Source: Streptococcus sp. 263_SSPC (GTDB lineage: Bacteria > Bacillota > Bacilli > Lactobacillales > Aerococcaceae). Taken from it: a stretch of DNA of 64,000 bases. Below are positions 1 through 10,225 of the stretch, piece by piece. The stretch is from NCBI RefSeq assembly GCF_001071995.1, contig NZ_JVNU01000025.1, positions 62,172 to 126,171 on the forward strand. The letters are read 5' to 3'. Every line of letters begins with the position of its first letter. Position 1 is the first letter of the stretch. The position numbers were made by a program, and so were the translations under genes. The notes under the pieces are model-generated. The model was not told the origin of the DNA, did no database searches, and worked only from the letters and a program-made list of their open reading frames with translations.

Positions 1-107
1 TTAATGAGCTTAATTGTTCCATAAACCATGGTATATCCAAGTGCAATCAACGCGTAAATACTTCCGACTGCAAGCCCGTTTACCAATTGTTGAACTAACA
101 ACTCCAT
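1..107 (-). CDS. livH: Branched-chain amino acid ABC permease LivH, N-terminal fragment
   Basis: The first 35 codons of a gene running off the left edge. It starts with ATG at 105-107 behind an AAAGGAG site. The visible residues begin MELLVQQLVNGLAVGSIYAL, which is the usual start of LivH-type permeases: an amphipathic lead, then the first membrane helix with the G-S-I-Y-A-L-I-A-L-G-Y pattern. LivH forms the transmembrane channel of the branched-chain amino acid importer. It lies directly downstream of the binding-protein gene livJ on the same strand, so the two form one operon that continues leftwards outside the window. Confidence 0.88.
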   Translation of the reverse strand, partial: MELLVQQLVNGLAVGSIYALIALGYTMVYGTIKLI

Positions 108-144
108 ATATTTTCTCCTTTCAAATCTATCCTTTATCTAGTGG

Positions 145-179
145 AAAAGAGAGGCGGAAGTCCCCTTCGTGCCTCTCTT
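145..179 (-). terminator. Intercistronic hairpin between livJ and livH
   Basis: On the minus strand an AAGAGAGGC arm pairs with GCCTCTCTT and is followed by only a short T-rich tail. It lies between the livJ stop and the livH start. Such partial terminators or mRNA-protecting hairpins are common after binding-protein genes and keep the binding protein in excess over the permease. Function inferred from position. Confidence 0.6.
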
Positions 180-202
180 GACAAATACTGTTATAACTAA
201 AA

Positions 203-1360
203 TTAATCAGCTGAGTACTCTTGAGCACTTACTTCTTGTCCGTTTTGGAACTCGATGACAACTGCTGATTTCACTGGTGTGTGGTCTGCACCCATTGAGA
301 ATGTACCTGTGACACCATCGAAGTCTTTTGTTTCTGCTAAAGCTTTTGTGATTGCTTGAGGATCAGTTGAACCTGCTTTTTCGATAGCTTTCATTAACAA
401 TTGAGTGGCATCATAACTTAAAGCGGCGAAAGTATCTGGGTTTGCACCATATTTTTCTTTGTACGCTTTAACGAACGCTTGAACGTCTGCATCATCACTT
501 AATGTTGAGAAGTGTGAAGTGTAGTAAACGTTAGAAAGGTTTGAGCTGTTACCTGCTAATGCTGCTAACTTGTCACTTGAAAGTCCGTCCCCACCAACGA
601 TTGGTTGAGTGATACCCATTTCACGTGCTTGTTTGATGATTAGACCAACTTCTTCGTAGTAACCAGGAACATATAATACATCGAAGTCTTTAGATTTCAA
701 TGTTGTTAATACTGCTTGGAAGTCTGTGTCTTTTGATTGGTAGTATTCACGAGTGACAACTGTTCCACCGATTTTGCTGTCAGTGTAAGTTTTTTCAAAG
801 GCATCTGCTAACCCTTTAGAGTAGTCATTACCTGTATCTTGTAAGATGGCTACTTTAGCATTTCCGAATTTCTTGTGTACAAAGTTCGCTCCTACAACCC
901 CTTGGTAGCTGTCAGAGAAACATACACGGTAGATGTATTCATATACTGAAGATGCATCTTCTGCGTTTTTCAATGTAACGCCGTCCCCTGTTGTTGCTGG
1001 GAAGACTGTTGGGATTTTTGCTTGTTCGTTTACTGGGATTGATACTGAAGCATCCCCTGTTGTTGCTGGTCCGACTACGCCGACCACTTTTTCAGAAGCT
1101 AATTTCTTCGCTACTGAAGCTACTTCTGTTTTGTCTGATTTGTTATCGTATGAAACGTATTTTAATTCCTTATCTAATAACTTCCCTTTTTGTTCAACGG
1201 CTAATTGAGCACCGTTGTTCATAGAAGAACCGTAAGTCGCTACGTTCCCTGTTAACTCGAAGTTCCCTCCGATTTTGACTGTATTACTATCTGCTGCGTT
1301 TCCACAACCTGCTAAAATTGCTGCAACCACAGCGCCTAATGTGAATTTCTTTAATTTCAT
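203..1360 (-). CDS. livJ: Branched-chain amino acid ABC transporter substrate-binding lipoprotein
   Basis: A 385-residue lipoprotein of periplasmic binding-protein fold type I (LivJ/LivK group). The start MKLKKFTLGA at 1360 is chosen because an AGAGGGAT site precedes it; the longer upstream reading frame has none. The signal peptide ends in a lipobox, LAGC, near residue 19. The body carries the family pattern KIGGNFELTG, then GVVGPATTGD and, later, AILQDTGNDYSKG. It should capture branched-chain or related amino acids outside the membrane and deliver them to the LivHM permease encoded downstream. Exact substrate cannot be read from sequence. A good promoter lies just upstream, and the Mga-like gene is divergent. 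Confidence 0.9.
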   Translation of the reverse strand: MKLKKFTLGAVVAAILAGCGNAADSNTVKIGGNFELTGNVATYGSSMNNGAQLAVEQKGKLLDKELKYVSYDNKSDKTEVASVAKKLASEKVVGVVGPATTGDASVSIPVNEQAKIPTVFPATTGDGVTLKNAEDASSVYEYIYRVCFSDSYQGVVGANFVHKKFGNAKVAILQDTGNDYSKGLADAFEKTYTDSKIGGTVVTREYYQSKDTDFQAVLTTLKSKDFDVLYVPGYYEEVGLIIKQAREMGITQPIVGGDGLSSDKLAALAGNSSNLSNVYYTSHFSTLSDDADVQAFVKAYKEKYGANPDTFAALSYDATQLLMKAIEKAGSTDPQAITKALAETKDFDGVTGTFSMGADHTPVKSAVVIEFQNGQEVSAQEYSAD

Positions 1361-1401
1361 AAGATCCCTCTTTTCATGGATGAATTTTTCAACTTGAGAG
1401 T

Positions 1402-1430
1402 AGTATATAATATTCTGACAATTCATGCAA
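1402..1430 (-). promoter_or_regulatory. Promoter of livJ operon
   Basis: Minus strand: -35 TTGCAT (1425-1430), 17-bp spacer, -10 TATACT (1402-1407). About 50 bp upstream, near 1475-1490, is TGAAAACGATAAAA, a partial match to a CcpA cre site; that part is weak. Confidence 0.6.
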
Positions 1431-1614
1431 TAGATAACTCGTATTTTTTGAAAAAATATTTTATTTACATTTTTATCGTTTTCATTTTCATTTTTCTTAG
1501 AATTATTTTCATTCTTTTCAAGTTATAAATAGGTATTATTTACACCTAAAGTGTGATATATTGTATTTTAGCAATTTAGTGTGTGACACAACTAACAAGA
1601 AAAGGGAGAAAGAA

Positions 1615-3069
1615 ATGAGAGCATTACTTTCAAAAAATCAAAACCGACAAATTGATATTGTCGACTATTTAGTTCAAGCAAACGGCTGGGTTCATATCGA
1701 CGAACTCGCAAAAACTTTTAAAGTTTCTACCCGCGCCATCAAAATCGACCTCGCATTTTTACGCGATAAGATTGATGGTTTAGACATCCTCTTCTCGACG
1801 AACGGGGTGCGAATTGAATTACCACAAAACTTAAGTACCGAAGTGGTTTATCCTTATTATTATTCACATTCTATTTGCTACGAAATTCTGGAACAATTAT
1901 TCTTACACGAAGAAACCACTGTTGCAGAAATGACACAAAAACTATTCATTACGACTTCAACATTGAATCGTTATATCCAAAAAATCAACAATAGCTTAAA
2001 GAAAAAATTCGATTTCCAAATCTCGAAGAAAAACATGAAATTTATTGGAAATGAACAGGACATTCGCTTCTTCTTCATTCAATACTTTGCTGAAAAGACA
2101 CCTTTTTTCGAATGGCCATTCGACTTTGTAGACGAAGCTTCTCTAGAAAAAATTCTAGTAGACCTTTTCAAGTCTTCGAACTTCCCACAAAGCTTTGAAG
2201 GATTCCGTGTCTTCAAGATGATTTTCACGGTGAACTTCTTCCGCGCTTATCAAGGGCATTTCGTACAAAACTTCGAAAGCAAAGATAAATTCTACGATTA
2301 CTACAATCAATTAGATGGTTTAGATAAAATCGTTGAGCAATTCGTGAAAGAAACTGGAATCATGGTAACGCCTGAAATTCTGGAACAATCCTTCTCGATT
2401 TTCTTACAACCGCACTTCTTCCTAACTGTTGAAGAATTCTCAGCCGCTCGTCAGGAAAAAGTTCGTGACCGCCTATCATTTGATACATTAGTGACGAATA
2501 TCCAAAGTCTTGAAAAACGCTACGACTTGAAATGCGAAAACTATGATTTACTATTGTGGCACTTACATAACACGTCTCAACTAGAGCGTATCGAAGTGCA
2601 CTCAGACTTCATCTTATTCGATAAGAAGAAACCATTGATGAACTTCTTCAAGTCGCTCTCGCCTGAATTCTACAACGATGTTGCAGCGCTTCTTGAGGAG
2701 TACCAACAAGAAATCAAGAACGTGAAGCGTCAACGAAACATTTCGCACTTGATTTATACGTTCTACACGCACTGGGAAGGTCTTGTTGCTCAGTTGCAAG
2801 CCAAACAAGAGAAAATCAAGGTGTTGATCTTAAACGACTTCGATGAGTACTATCCAAAATTCTTGGCATCGTATTTGGAACACAACGCGGCAAACCGCTT
2901 CGAGTATCATACGCATGACCAGCTTGAAATCTCCTTAGATATTTTAGAAAAATCTGATTATAAGATTATTTTGAGCAACTTTGCTCTTCCTGAAATCAAA
3001 GGGAAAACGGTGATCTGCTCGCATGATTTGAGTATGATTGATCTCGTAAACGAGTTGAATAAACAATAG
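1615..3069 (+). CDS. Mga/AtxA-type transcriptional regulator
   Basis: A 484-residue protein. The start MRALLSKNQN at 1615 follows AAAGGGAG; the in-frame upstream extension to 1561 has no site. The N-terminal part holds two winged helix-turn-helix regions: residues about 8-60 (IDIVDYLVQANGWVHIDELA, then STRAIKIDL) and about 95-145 (TTVAEMTQKLFITTSTLNRY). These fit the HTH_Mga and Mga domains. The middle resembles a PRD-like helical region. The C-terminal 80 residues (starting near KVLILNDFDEYYPKFL) look like an EIIB-type fold. Family members are PTS-linked or virulence regulators. The target is unknown; divergent livJ is the nearest candidate. Confidence 0.75.
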   Translation: MRALLSKNQNRQIDIVDYLVQANGWVHIDELAKTFKVSTRAIKIDLAFLRDKIDGLDILFSTNGVRIELPQNLSTEVVYPYYYSHSICYEILEQLFLHEETTVAEMTQKLFITTSTLNRYIQKINNSLKKKFDFQISKKNMKFIGNEQDIRFFFIQYFAEKTPFFEWPFDFVDEASLEKILVDLFKSSNFPQSFEGFRVFKMIFTVNFFRAYQGHFVQNFESKDKFYDYYNQLDGLDKIVEQFVKETGIMVTPEILEQSFSIFLQPHFFLTVEEFSAARQEKVRDRLSFDTLVTNIQSLEKRYDLKCENYDLLLWHLHNTSQLERIEVHSDFILFDKKKPLMNFFKSLSPEFYNDVAALLEEYQQEIKNVKRQRNISHLIYTFYTHWEGLVAQLQAKQEKIKVLILNDFDEYYPKFLASYLEHNAANRFEYHTHDQLEISLDILEKSDYKIILSNFALPEIKGKTVICSHDLSMIDLVNELNKQ

Positions 3070-3103
3070 AAAGATGCCCCTGCAATGCAGGGGCATCTTT
3101 CTG
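3070..3103 (+). terminator. Rho-independent terminator of the Mga-like gene
   Basis: Perfect 15-bp stem AAAGATGCCCCTGCA / TGCAGGGGCATCTTT with a one-base centre, immediately after the stop codon. The complete terminator lies before repeat element A, so here the element is not the terminator itself. Confidence 0.85.
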
Positions 3104-3142
3104 TTGCATAGCGCTTCTTAAAAAAAAAAACAAAACTTGCGT

Positions 3143-3345
3143 TTTTTCTTACAATCCCTTTTGAACTGTTGCGGTTCATTTTATAACTACTGCAATGGGG
3201 CAACGGATTGAGCCTATCGTCTCAATTCCTACCAAGCTTCAAACTGACTCTACGGGTTTCACCCTAGAGTCAGTAATTCACATTGGTTGTTATCCTCCAT
3301 TGCTGTTGTTATAAAACCGCAACGTTCTTTGGGATTGTAAGAAAA
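3143..3345 (+). repeat. Dispersed structured element, copy A
   Basis: One of eight copies of an unrecognised structured repeat. Outer arms TTTTCTTACAATCCC and GGGATTGTAAGAAAA pair, followed inwards by GTTGCGGTT / AACCGCAAC and a third segment around TTATAAC. The core (3201-3287) has hairpin GGATTGAG / CTCAATTCC, then ACCAA / TTGGT enclosing TTCAAA, the stem CTGACTCTA / TAGAGTCAG, and TAATTCACA. Copy H at 54.3 kb is nearly identical, including about 45 bp of right flank. No ORF with a ribosome binding site is present. It fills most of the 530-bp gap between the Mga-like gene and the lipoprotein gene. Confidence 0.8.
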
Positions 3346-3504
3346 TGAGATTTTTTTGCAAAAAAGTGAAGTGCTAGAAAGCGCGCTGTTATGAGGTTTT
3401 GGTGAAAAACAGAGAAATTGGGTTGGTGCTAGAGATGAGTCATCATCCCTGAAAAACGCGATAAAGACGGCATTTTTGAAGAGACAAACGCTCCTGGCGT
3501 AACT

Positions 3505-3538
3505 TGCCCGAAATTCACTTATAAGTGAATTTTGGGCA
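3505..3538. repeat. 34-bp palindrome linked to repeat copy A
   Basis: The inverted repeat TGCCCGAAATTCACTTAT / ATAAGTGAATTTTGGGCA has one mismatch. The same palindrome occurs at 54661-54694, at an equal distance (about 160 bp) from the right arm of copy H, so A and H are compound elements of about 400 bp. The 160 bp between arm and palindrome have diverged between the two and carry no convincing ORF. Confidence 0.75.
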
Positions 3539-3552
3539 ACGAGGTCCCACCT

Positions 3553-3589
3553 AAAAAAAATTGCTTGGAGAATACTCTCCAAGCAATTT
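3553..3589 (-). terminator. Terminator of the 3.6-kb lipoprotein gene
   Basis: Minus strand stem AAATTGCTTGGAGA / TCTCCAAGCAATTT followed by a run of T, just past the stop codon at 3599. Confidence 0.85.
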
Positions 3590-3598
3590 CTAATTCAA

Positions 3599-4612
3599 TT
3601 ATTTAACTTCTGTATAACCGATTGATTCTAATTTTTGAGTTGCTGTAGAAAAGTCCGCATACGTTGTTGAAATGACACGTGCGTCTTTAAGTTCCATCTT
3701 GCCCTCTTCATTCGTTATAAGATTTGTAAATCCAACCGCATACACGTTTTTGAATCCAAAGCTCGTTTCCACTTGAAGCGTCATTACTAAGTTCCCATTA
3801 CCGCGAACAATCTCATCCCCATACGAATATGAATTATCAACATTATTCGCTAGACCACGATAATAAGTTTTATCAAATGTTACTTTATCATTTCCACTAA
3901 ATTTCTTATTCACTTCTTCTTTTAGTTTTGCAATAATTTCGTCTTTGTTCTTAGCGTCATCAAGTTTTTCAGCAACTGTCTTCAATCCTTTAACAGGAAG
4001 TGTAAAGCTTCCGTCGCCTTCTAATACATAACCTCTGTCTTCTAATAAGTTAGCGAAATTACCGTCTAACACGATTTTGGCATCTTTTCCATTTTCTAAT
4101 TTGCCATTGTTTTCAACTTTGAAACGTAAGAATGACAATTTAGAATCTGTCACATGAACTTCTGCACGGCCACCTTTGTTAAAGCCTTCCACTTCTAATG
4201 AAGTAATTTTCGCTAATTCTTCAGCCGTTAATTTTTTCGCTTCTTTTAAGCCGCTGACTTTCACTTTTGTTTCTTTTGGAAGATTAAAGTATTTTTCAGC
4301 ATCTTTATCTGAAGCGAATGTGAAAGTAATTTCTTCGTCGTTTGATAATCCTTCTGTCTTGCTTGGTGTTACTTTCACTTTTGTTGCAGCTACACGAACT
4401 TCTGCTTCTGTTTTCGCATCTGCTTTAGGGTTTGCTACTAAGAACTCTTTTACTAACTCTTGAGTATCTACTTGATATACAAGTTCCCCTTTTGTATCTA
4501 ACCCAGTAAAAGTGGTTTTGATAGATTCACCAGCGTCTACTTTTTTTACGCCACAAGCAGCAAGTAATACAGTTGCTACTAAACAGAATAATGTTAACAG
4601 TTTTTTTTTCAT
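3599..4612 (-). CDS. Secreted lipoprotein of unknown function
   Basis: A 337-residue lipoprotein: the signal peptide MKKKLLTLFCLVATVLLAAC ends in a clear lipobox (LLAAC). Ribosome binding site AGGAGGGA precedes the ATG. The mature part is rich in Lys, Thr and acidic residues. It contains a segment (about residues 80-125: GLSNDEEITFTFASDKDAEK, later KVKVSGL) that looks like the beta-rich repeat found in several Firmicutes surface proteins. A second beta-rich domain follows from about residue 230. I cannot name a family with confidence. It stands alone, with its own terminator and oriented away from its neighbours. Confidence 0.65.
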   Translation of the reverse strand: MKKKLLTLFCLVATVLLAACGVKKVDAGESIKTTFTGLDTKGELVYQVDTQELVKEFLVANPKADAKTEAEVRVAATKVKVTPSKTEGLSNDEEITFTFASDKDAEKYFNLPKETKVKVSGLKEAKKLTAEELAKITSLEVEGFNKGGRAEVHVTDSKLSFLRFKVENNGKLENGKDAKIVLDGNFANLLEDRGYVLEGDGSFTLPVKGLKTVAEKLDDAKNKDEIIAKLKEEVNKKFSGNDKVTFDKTYYRGLANNVDNSYSYGDEIVRGNGNLVMTLQVETSFGFKNVYAVGFTNLITNEEGKMELKDARVISTTYADFSTATQKLESIGYTEVK

Positions 4613-4765
4613 GATTCCCTCCTGAAAAGCTTTTCTATTTTTTGATTACTTTCACCATTATAAGTTCTATTACCGTATTTTTCAATACCATTTTAGAGTA
4701 ACTTGCGCTTCTATTTCGTTCGTGCTAAGGTGAATCTAACGAACTTTTTACACATCGGAGGCTTT

Positions 4766-6550
4766 ATGAATCAAAAAATCCCCGTATGGAAAACCATCCG
4801 CTTTACATTAAGCAATTTAACGCAAAACAGCTGGATGTATTTACGCAATTCCATTTTCTTACAATTTTTTATATCCGTGTTTGGATTCGGACTACTCACG
4901 CTTATTTTTCGCGGAATGCTCTTTATTACTGGGCAATCCAACTTGAACTTCGCCAATTTCAAGACAGTCCTGCTGAGTCCGGGATCCATCCCACTCCTGA
5001 TTCTCTATTTATTGGCGTTCGCGTTTCTTATTTTCATGGAGTTCTCAATTCTCATCTTCATGATTTACGGAACAATTCGCGGCATTCATTTTTCATGGCG
5101 CAGTAGTATTCAAAATGCGTTCTCAGAACTGAAACAGCTGCTAAATGGCCACTTTATTACGTTCTGGCTGTACTTTTTAACGCTCTTACCCATCGTCAAT
5201 ATCGGTGAGCTGACGTTTATTTCTAAAAAGATTACCATTCCGGAATTTATCACGGGTGAAATCACTAAGACGAGTGCCGGTACTCTCTTCTACTTAGGAC
5301 TGGTCGTCGTGTTGCTCTACCTTCACGCACGAAGCTCGCTTGCGATTCCGCTTCAGATTCTTACCGACCAGCCATTTACAAAAAATATCATCACGAGCTG
5401 GAAGCTGACGAAGAAAAACGTTTGGCGCCTGCTCCTGATTTCGGCAGTCGTCGAAGGGGTGCTAGCCATTCTTGTTATTTTCATCTCGATTGGTAGTGTC
5501 GCTCTCGTTGAATTTTTAGACCCGAACGGCTCGAATACGCTTCTGTTAAGTAGTGTTCTCGCCGTCGCAAAACTGCTTCAAGGATTCATCATCCTTTATA
5601 CGAAGATTGCTACTTTTATTGTAATGACAAAAATCATTCACGATAACAAGTTGGCGTCGCTTGAAGTGTATCATCACCACGAGGAAATTAAGCATAAACG
5701 TAAAATCGTAACGGCCTTTGCCCTTCTCTTTGTAACAGGAAGCGGGGTTCTCACAACGCTCACCACTTACCGGACGGAATCGGCAAACGACCCTATCATC
5801 ATCGGTCACCGTGGCTATGTTGAGGAGGCCGTTGAGAATTCAATTGAAGGCATTAAAGCGGCTAAAGAAGCTGGCGCCAATATGGTGGAGATGGATATTC
5901 TTCTGACGAAAGACAATCAATTCGTCGTTATGCACGACTATAACTTGAAGCGATTAGCCGGTCTGAATAAACGCGTTCAAGATATGACCTTAGACGAGGT
6001 TCGTGGTCTTCCGATTGAACAAGACGACTTTAAGAGCCATATTCCTACCTTTGAAGAGTTTTTCAAAGCGGCCAAAGAAATCGGCATGCCACTCGTCATC
6101 GAGCTTAAGCCACATGGCGGCGAACCTGCAAACTACGTAGATCTTTTCATCGCAAAATACAAAGAGCTCGCCATCGACAACTCAAACAAGGTCATGTCCC
6201 TTGATTTGAAAGTCATGGAAGAACTCGAAGCAAAAGCACCTGAAATCACGACTGGGTTCGTCATTCCCATCCAATTTGGCGGGTTTGGAGACGCGAAGGT
6301 GGATTTCTATGTGGTGGAAGATTTTTCTTACCAGGAACTGGCGGTACTGCATGCGCAGGAGACAGGACATGAGGTGTTTGTCTGGACCATTAATACGGAT
6401 GAGGCCCTCGAGAAATACGTAGACAGCCCGGTAAACGGAATCATCACAGACAAAGTCGCGCTCGCCAAAGCCATTCAGGAGGAGCACAAAACCAACAACA
6501 GTTTAATGGACCGCTTCTTACGCACGTTGAATGTTACAATTGCTAAATAA
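4766..6550 (+). CDS. Membrane-anchored glycerophosphodiester phosphodiesterase
   Basis: A 594-residue two-part protein. Residues about 15-330 form a polytopic domain of six to eight helices (GPDPase membrane domain). Residues about 345-580 are the GDPD catalytic TIM barrel, with HRG (GHRGYVEEAVENS), MVEMDI, the general-acid histidine in VVMHDYNLKRLAG, and IELKPH. It hydrolyses glycerophosphodiesters to glycerol-3-phosphate plus alcohol at the membrane; the large membrane domain suggests lipid or lipoteichoic-acid-derived substrates (inference). Start chosen at MNQKIPVW, preceded by CGGAGG; an upstream in-frame ATG at 4703 lacks a site. Repeat B begins at the stop codon. Confidence 0.85.
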   Translation: MNQKIPVWKTIRFTLSNLTQNSWMYLRNSIFLQFFISVFGFGLLTLIFRGMLFITGQSNLNFANFKTVLLSPGSIPLLILYLLAFAFLIFMEFSILIFMIYGTIRGIHFSWRSSIQNAFSELKQLLNGHFITFWLYFLTLLPIVNIGELTFISKKITIPEFITGEITKTSAGTLFYLGLVVVLLYLHARSSLAIPLQILTDQPFTKNIITSWKLTKKNVWRLLLISAVVEGVLAILVIFISIGSVALVEFLDPNGSNTLLLSSVLAVAKLLQGFIILYTKIATFIVMTKIIHDNKLASLEVYHHHEEIKHKRKIVTAFALLFVTGSGVLTTLTTYRTESANDPIIIGHRGYVEEAVENSIEGIKAAKEAGANMVEMDILLTKDNQFVVMHDYNLKRLAGLNKRVQDMTLDEVRGLPIEQDDFKSHIPTFEEFFKAAKEIGMPLVIELKPHGGEPANYVDLFIAKYKELAIDNSNKVMSLDLKVMEELEAKAPEITTGFVIPIQFGGFGDAKVDFYVVEDFSYQELAVLHAQETGHEVFVWTINTDEALEKYVDSPVNGIITDKVALAKAIQEEHKTNNSLMDRFLRTLNVTIAK

Positions 6551-6551
6551 A

Positions 6552-6741
6552 GTAAAAACACTACTAGCTCCTTCGGAGGCCTACATAGTAGTGAGAACAG
6601 CTGCACCGGATTGAGCCGAAGCCTCAATTCCTACCGAATTTCAAACGGACTCTAGAAAATGAATTTCCAGAGTCCGTAATTCTCTTCGGTTACACTCGCT
6701 ATTCTCACTACTATAGTCTCCGAGGAGCTTTTGTGTTTTTA
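6552..6741 (+). repeat. Dispersed structured element, copy B
   Basis: Long outer arms (TAAAAACACTACTAGCTCCT..., ending in TTTGTGTTTTTA) pair over more than 40 bp, with AGTAGTGAGAA / TTCTCACTACT inside. Core 6603-6690: GCACCGG, hairpin GGATTGAG / CTCAATTCC, ACCGAA / TTCGGT around TTTCAAA, stem ACGGACTCT / AGAGTCCGT, TAATTC. The core stem differs from copy A yet stays paired. The element starts 2 bp after the phosphodiesterase stop and its right arm ends in T-rich sequence, so it occupies the terminator position. From 6742 to 6950 I see no gene, only a hairpin around GGAGGCAGAGAGTG / CACTTTCTCCTCC. Confidence 0.78.
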
Positions 6742-6950
6742 TTAGAGCACATTCACACGGCGTAAAACCAGTCTATTAAACCTTGTTGGGTGGGTTCTGA
6801 ATGGATTGGTGAGCGCGGTCTGTGTGAAGCGTATTTCTGGAGGGCGGGGAAAAGGAACGGAGGCAGAGAGTGCTTGGCACTTTCTCCTCCACCCTAGCCT
6901 TCCTCAGCGGAAAAACTTTGAAGTACTTGTCCGTATGAGGGATATAAAAA

Positions 6951-7222
6951 AGGATTTGTTCCAATAAAAAGATGAGCACGAGTAGAATAAGATAAGCGGA
7001 GGTCTTCCCAGACTCTATAGTAAAGGCTATAAGGATTTGCAGCCGAAATGAATTAGAGGGGCACTGCGGTTTATCCGCAATGCCCCTCTTTGAAGTTCGG
7101 CAGGAGTTGAGACTTTGGCTCAACCCGGTGCCCTTATAGCCTTTACTATGAAGATGTCTAGAAAAGTCCGAAGCTTATGACTGCTCCACCCTATTTCATC
7201 TTTTTATTGGAACAAAGTTCCT
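6951..7222 (-). repeat. Dispersed structured element, copy C
   Basis: Minus-strand copy ending 2 bp from the serS stop codon. Outer arms GTTCCAATAAAAAGATGA / CATCTTTTTATTGGAAC. Inner arm AGTAAAGGCTATAAGG / CCTTATAGCCTTTACT. Core (7042-7133, read on minus): GCACCGG, hairpin GGGTTGAG / CTCAACTCC (an A-T to G-C pair exchange relative to A), GCCGAA / TTCGGC around CTTCAAA, stem GAGGGGCA / TGCCCCTC with an extra GCGG...CCGC top, TAATTC. Same orientation as serS. Confidence 0.78.
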
Positions 7223-7223
7223 T

Positions 7224-8775
<1,552 letters not shown>

Positions 8776-8780
8776 CTAAA

Positions 8781-8809
8781 ATTGTACACGTCTCTAGTGA
8801 AAAGTGCAA
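8781..8809 (-). promoter_or_regulatory. Promoter of serS
   Basis: Minus strand -35 TTGCAC (8804-8809), 17-bp spacer, -10 TACAAT (8781-8786), placed just upstream of the T-box leader. Confidence 0.75.
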
Positions 8810-8827
8810 GCCTTTTAGCAAAAATTC

Positions 8828-10225
8828 CTAGTTCGAAGTTTCTGGTGAGAAGACACTTTGGATTTTACTCCAAATGCCCCCAAAGAAGTCTTGAACTTTT
8901 TGAACCATTTGGCCTATAAATCCTTTCGCTCCACGCATGCCTTCTGTCACGACGTTCGAATTTTCTACATCAAATGCGGCTAAGGCTTCCACCGTTCCGT
9001 GGTCTTTCCCGTCGACATAGCCAAGGTTTTCTCCTGGCATTTCAAAATTCAATGTCCCGACCGTTTGCCCTGCCGTCACAGGAGCTTTCACTTTGCCATC
9101 TTCAGTCTTCACGTCATCAGAAGGTGTGAATGAAATTTTGATCTGACTTAGTGCTGTTCCTTTTGGTACGGCCGCAATAAAGGTTTTCCCGTAATCCACG
9201 CCAAGCGTTTCTTCCGTTCCACCTTCTAATTGGATAGGTGCCAAGTTTTGCACTGATTTTCCAGGTGCGCCAACAAGAAGGCCTTCATATTTCTTGAACA
9301 CTTCATCTAATAGATGTCTTGTTACTTTGAACCGATTAAGTGGTTCTTTAGACCCCATCGATACGACAATCACCGAGAAGCCGTTGCGTGTAGCAGTCGT
9401 TGTAATCGACGCACCGCTGGCATCACTCGTTCCTGTCTTCAACCCTGTTACTCCTTCATATTCGAAGAGCAGTCCTGGAAGCAGGTAGTTAAAGTTATCC
9501 ATCTTCGTTGTTCCTGAACTATTTGGTCGGAATGTTTGTGTGGAAATCGATGATACTTTTAAAATCTCAGGGAAATCATTCACCAAGTTCTTCGCGATAA
9601 TCGCCACCGAACGGGCTGACATGCTATTTTCATCTTCATCACCATAAGACGGATTCTTATCAGCGCCGCCATATTTATTCGGTAGACCCGTTACATTGAT
9701 AATTGTCGCGTCTTTAATGCCCCACTCATCGAGTTTGGCTTTCATTCGTTCAATCCAATTGGCTTCAGAACCTCCGATATACTCGGCCACCGCTAATGTT
9801 GCGGCGTTGGCTGAATAGATGGAAATCGCGTCGAATAATTCTTTAATCGTGTATTTTTCACTTGGTAAGAGTGGCACGTTTGATAAGCTATAGTTCGCAC
9901 TCAATTGGTGAACGCGGTCGCTTACTGGGATTTGTGTTTCCCAAGTTACTTCTCCATTTTTAATCGCTTCTAAAATTAAATATTGTGAAATCATTTTACT
10001 CATGGAAGCAATCCCGCGAACTTCATCTTGATTGTTTTGCATCAAAATTTTTCCGCTCGTTTGCTCGATTGCGATGTAGCTTTTCACATCTTCAATCGCA
10101 GCTGCTTCCTCTTTTGCTTTTGCGTTATCTTGCGCATAAATTGCTGGTGTCACCGTAGTTGCTCCTACAGCGAAAATGCTGAGTGCACAGACGATTTTCT
10201 TCACCCATGTACGAGGACTTTTCAT
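8828..10225 (-). CDS. dacA: D-alanyl-D-alanine carboxypeptidase (PBP5-like)
   Basis: A 465-residue low-molecular-weight penicillin-binding protein. It has a Sec signal peptide (residues 1-31, cleavage near AIYA-QD). The catalytic motifs are S74-M-S-K77 (SxxK), SAN in YSANAATLA (SxN) and KTGTS (KTG). A C-terminal beta domain (about 330-430) and an amphipathic C-terminal helix (MVQKVQDFFGGIWSKIQSVF) for membrane anchoring follow. It trims the terminal D-Ala from peptidoglycan pentapeptides outside the membrane. Length and domain order are normal for DacA. Confidence 0.93.
   Translation of the reverse strand: MKSPRTWVKKIVCALSIFAVGATTVTPAIYAQDNAKAKEEAAAIEDVKSYIAIEQTSGKILMQNNQDEVRGIASMSKMISQYLILEAIKNGEVTWETQIPVSDRVHQLSANYSLSNVPLLPSEKYTIKELFDAISIYSANAATLAVAEYIGGSEANWIERMKAKLDEWGIKDATIINVTGLPNKYGGADKNPSYGDEDENSMSARSVAIIAKNLVNDFPEILKVSSISTQTFRPNSSGTTKMDNFNYLLPGLLFEYEGVTGLKTGTSDASGASITTTATRNGFSVIVVSMGSKEPLNRFKVTRHLLDEVFKKYEGLLVGAPGKSVQNLAPIQLEGGTEETLGVDYGKTFIAAVPKGTALSQIKISFTPSDDVKTEDGKVKAPVTAGQTVGTLNFEMPGENLGYVDGKDHGTVEALAAFDVENSNVVTEGMRGAKGFIGQMVQKVQDFFGGIWSKIQSVFSPETSN

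Noticed and set aside
1561-1614. Upstream extension of the Mga-like protein
   Set aside because: No ribosome binding site before 1561, while AAAGGGAG precedes the ATG at 1615.
3259-3582. Minus-strand frame of 107 codons across repeat A, sharing NSLISEFRA with a similar frame at 54463-54717
   Set aside because: The shared peptide is just the translated palindrome; no ribosome binding site, and the middle parts differ as expected for non-coding sequence.
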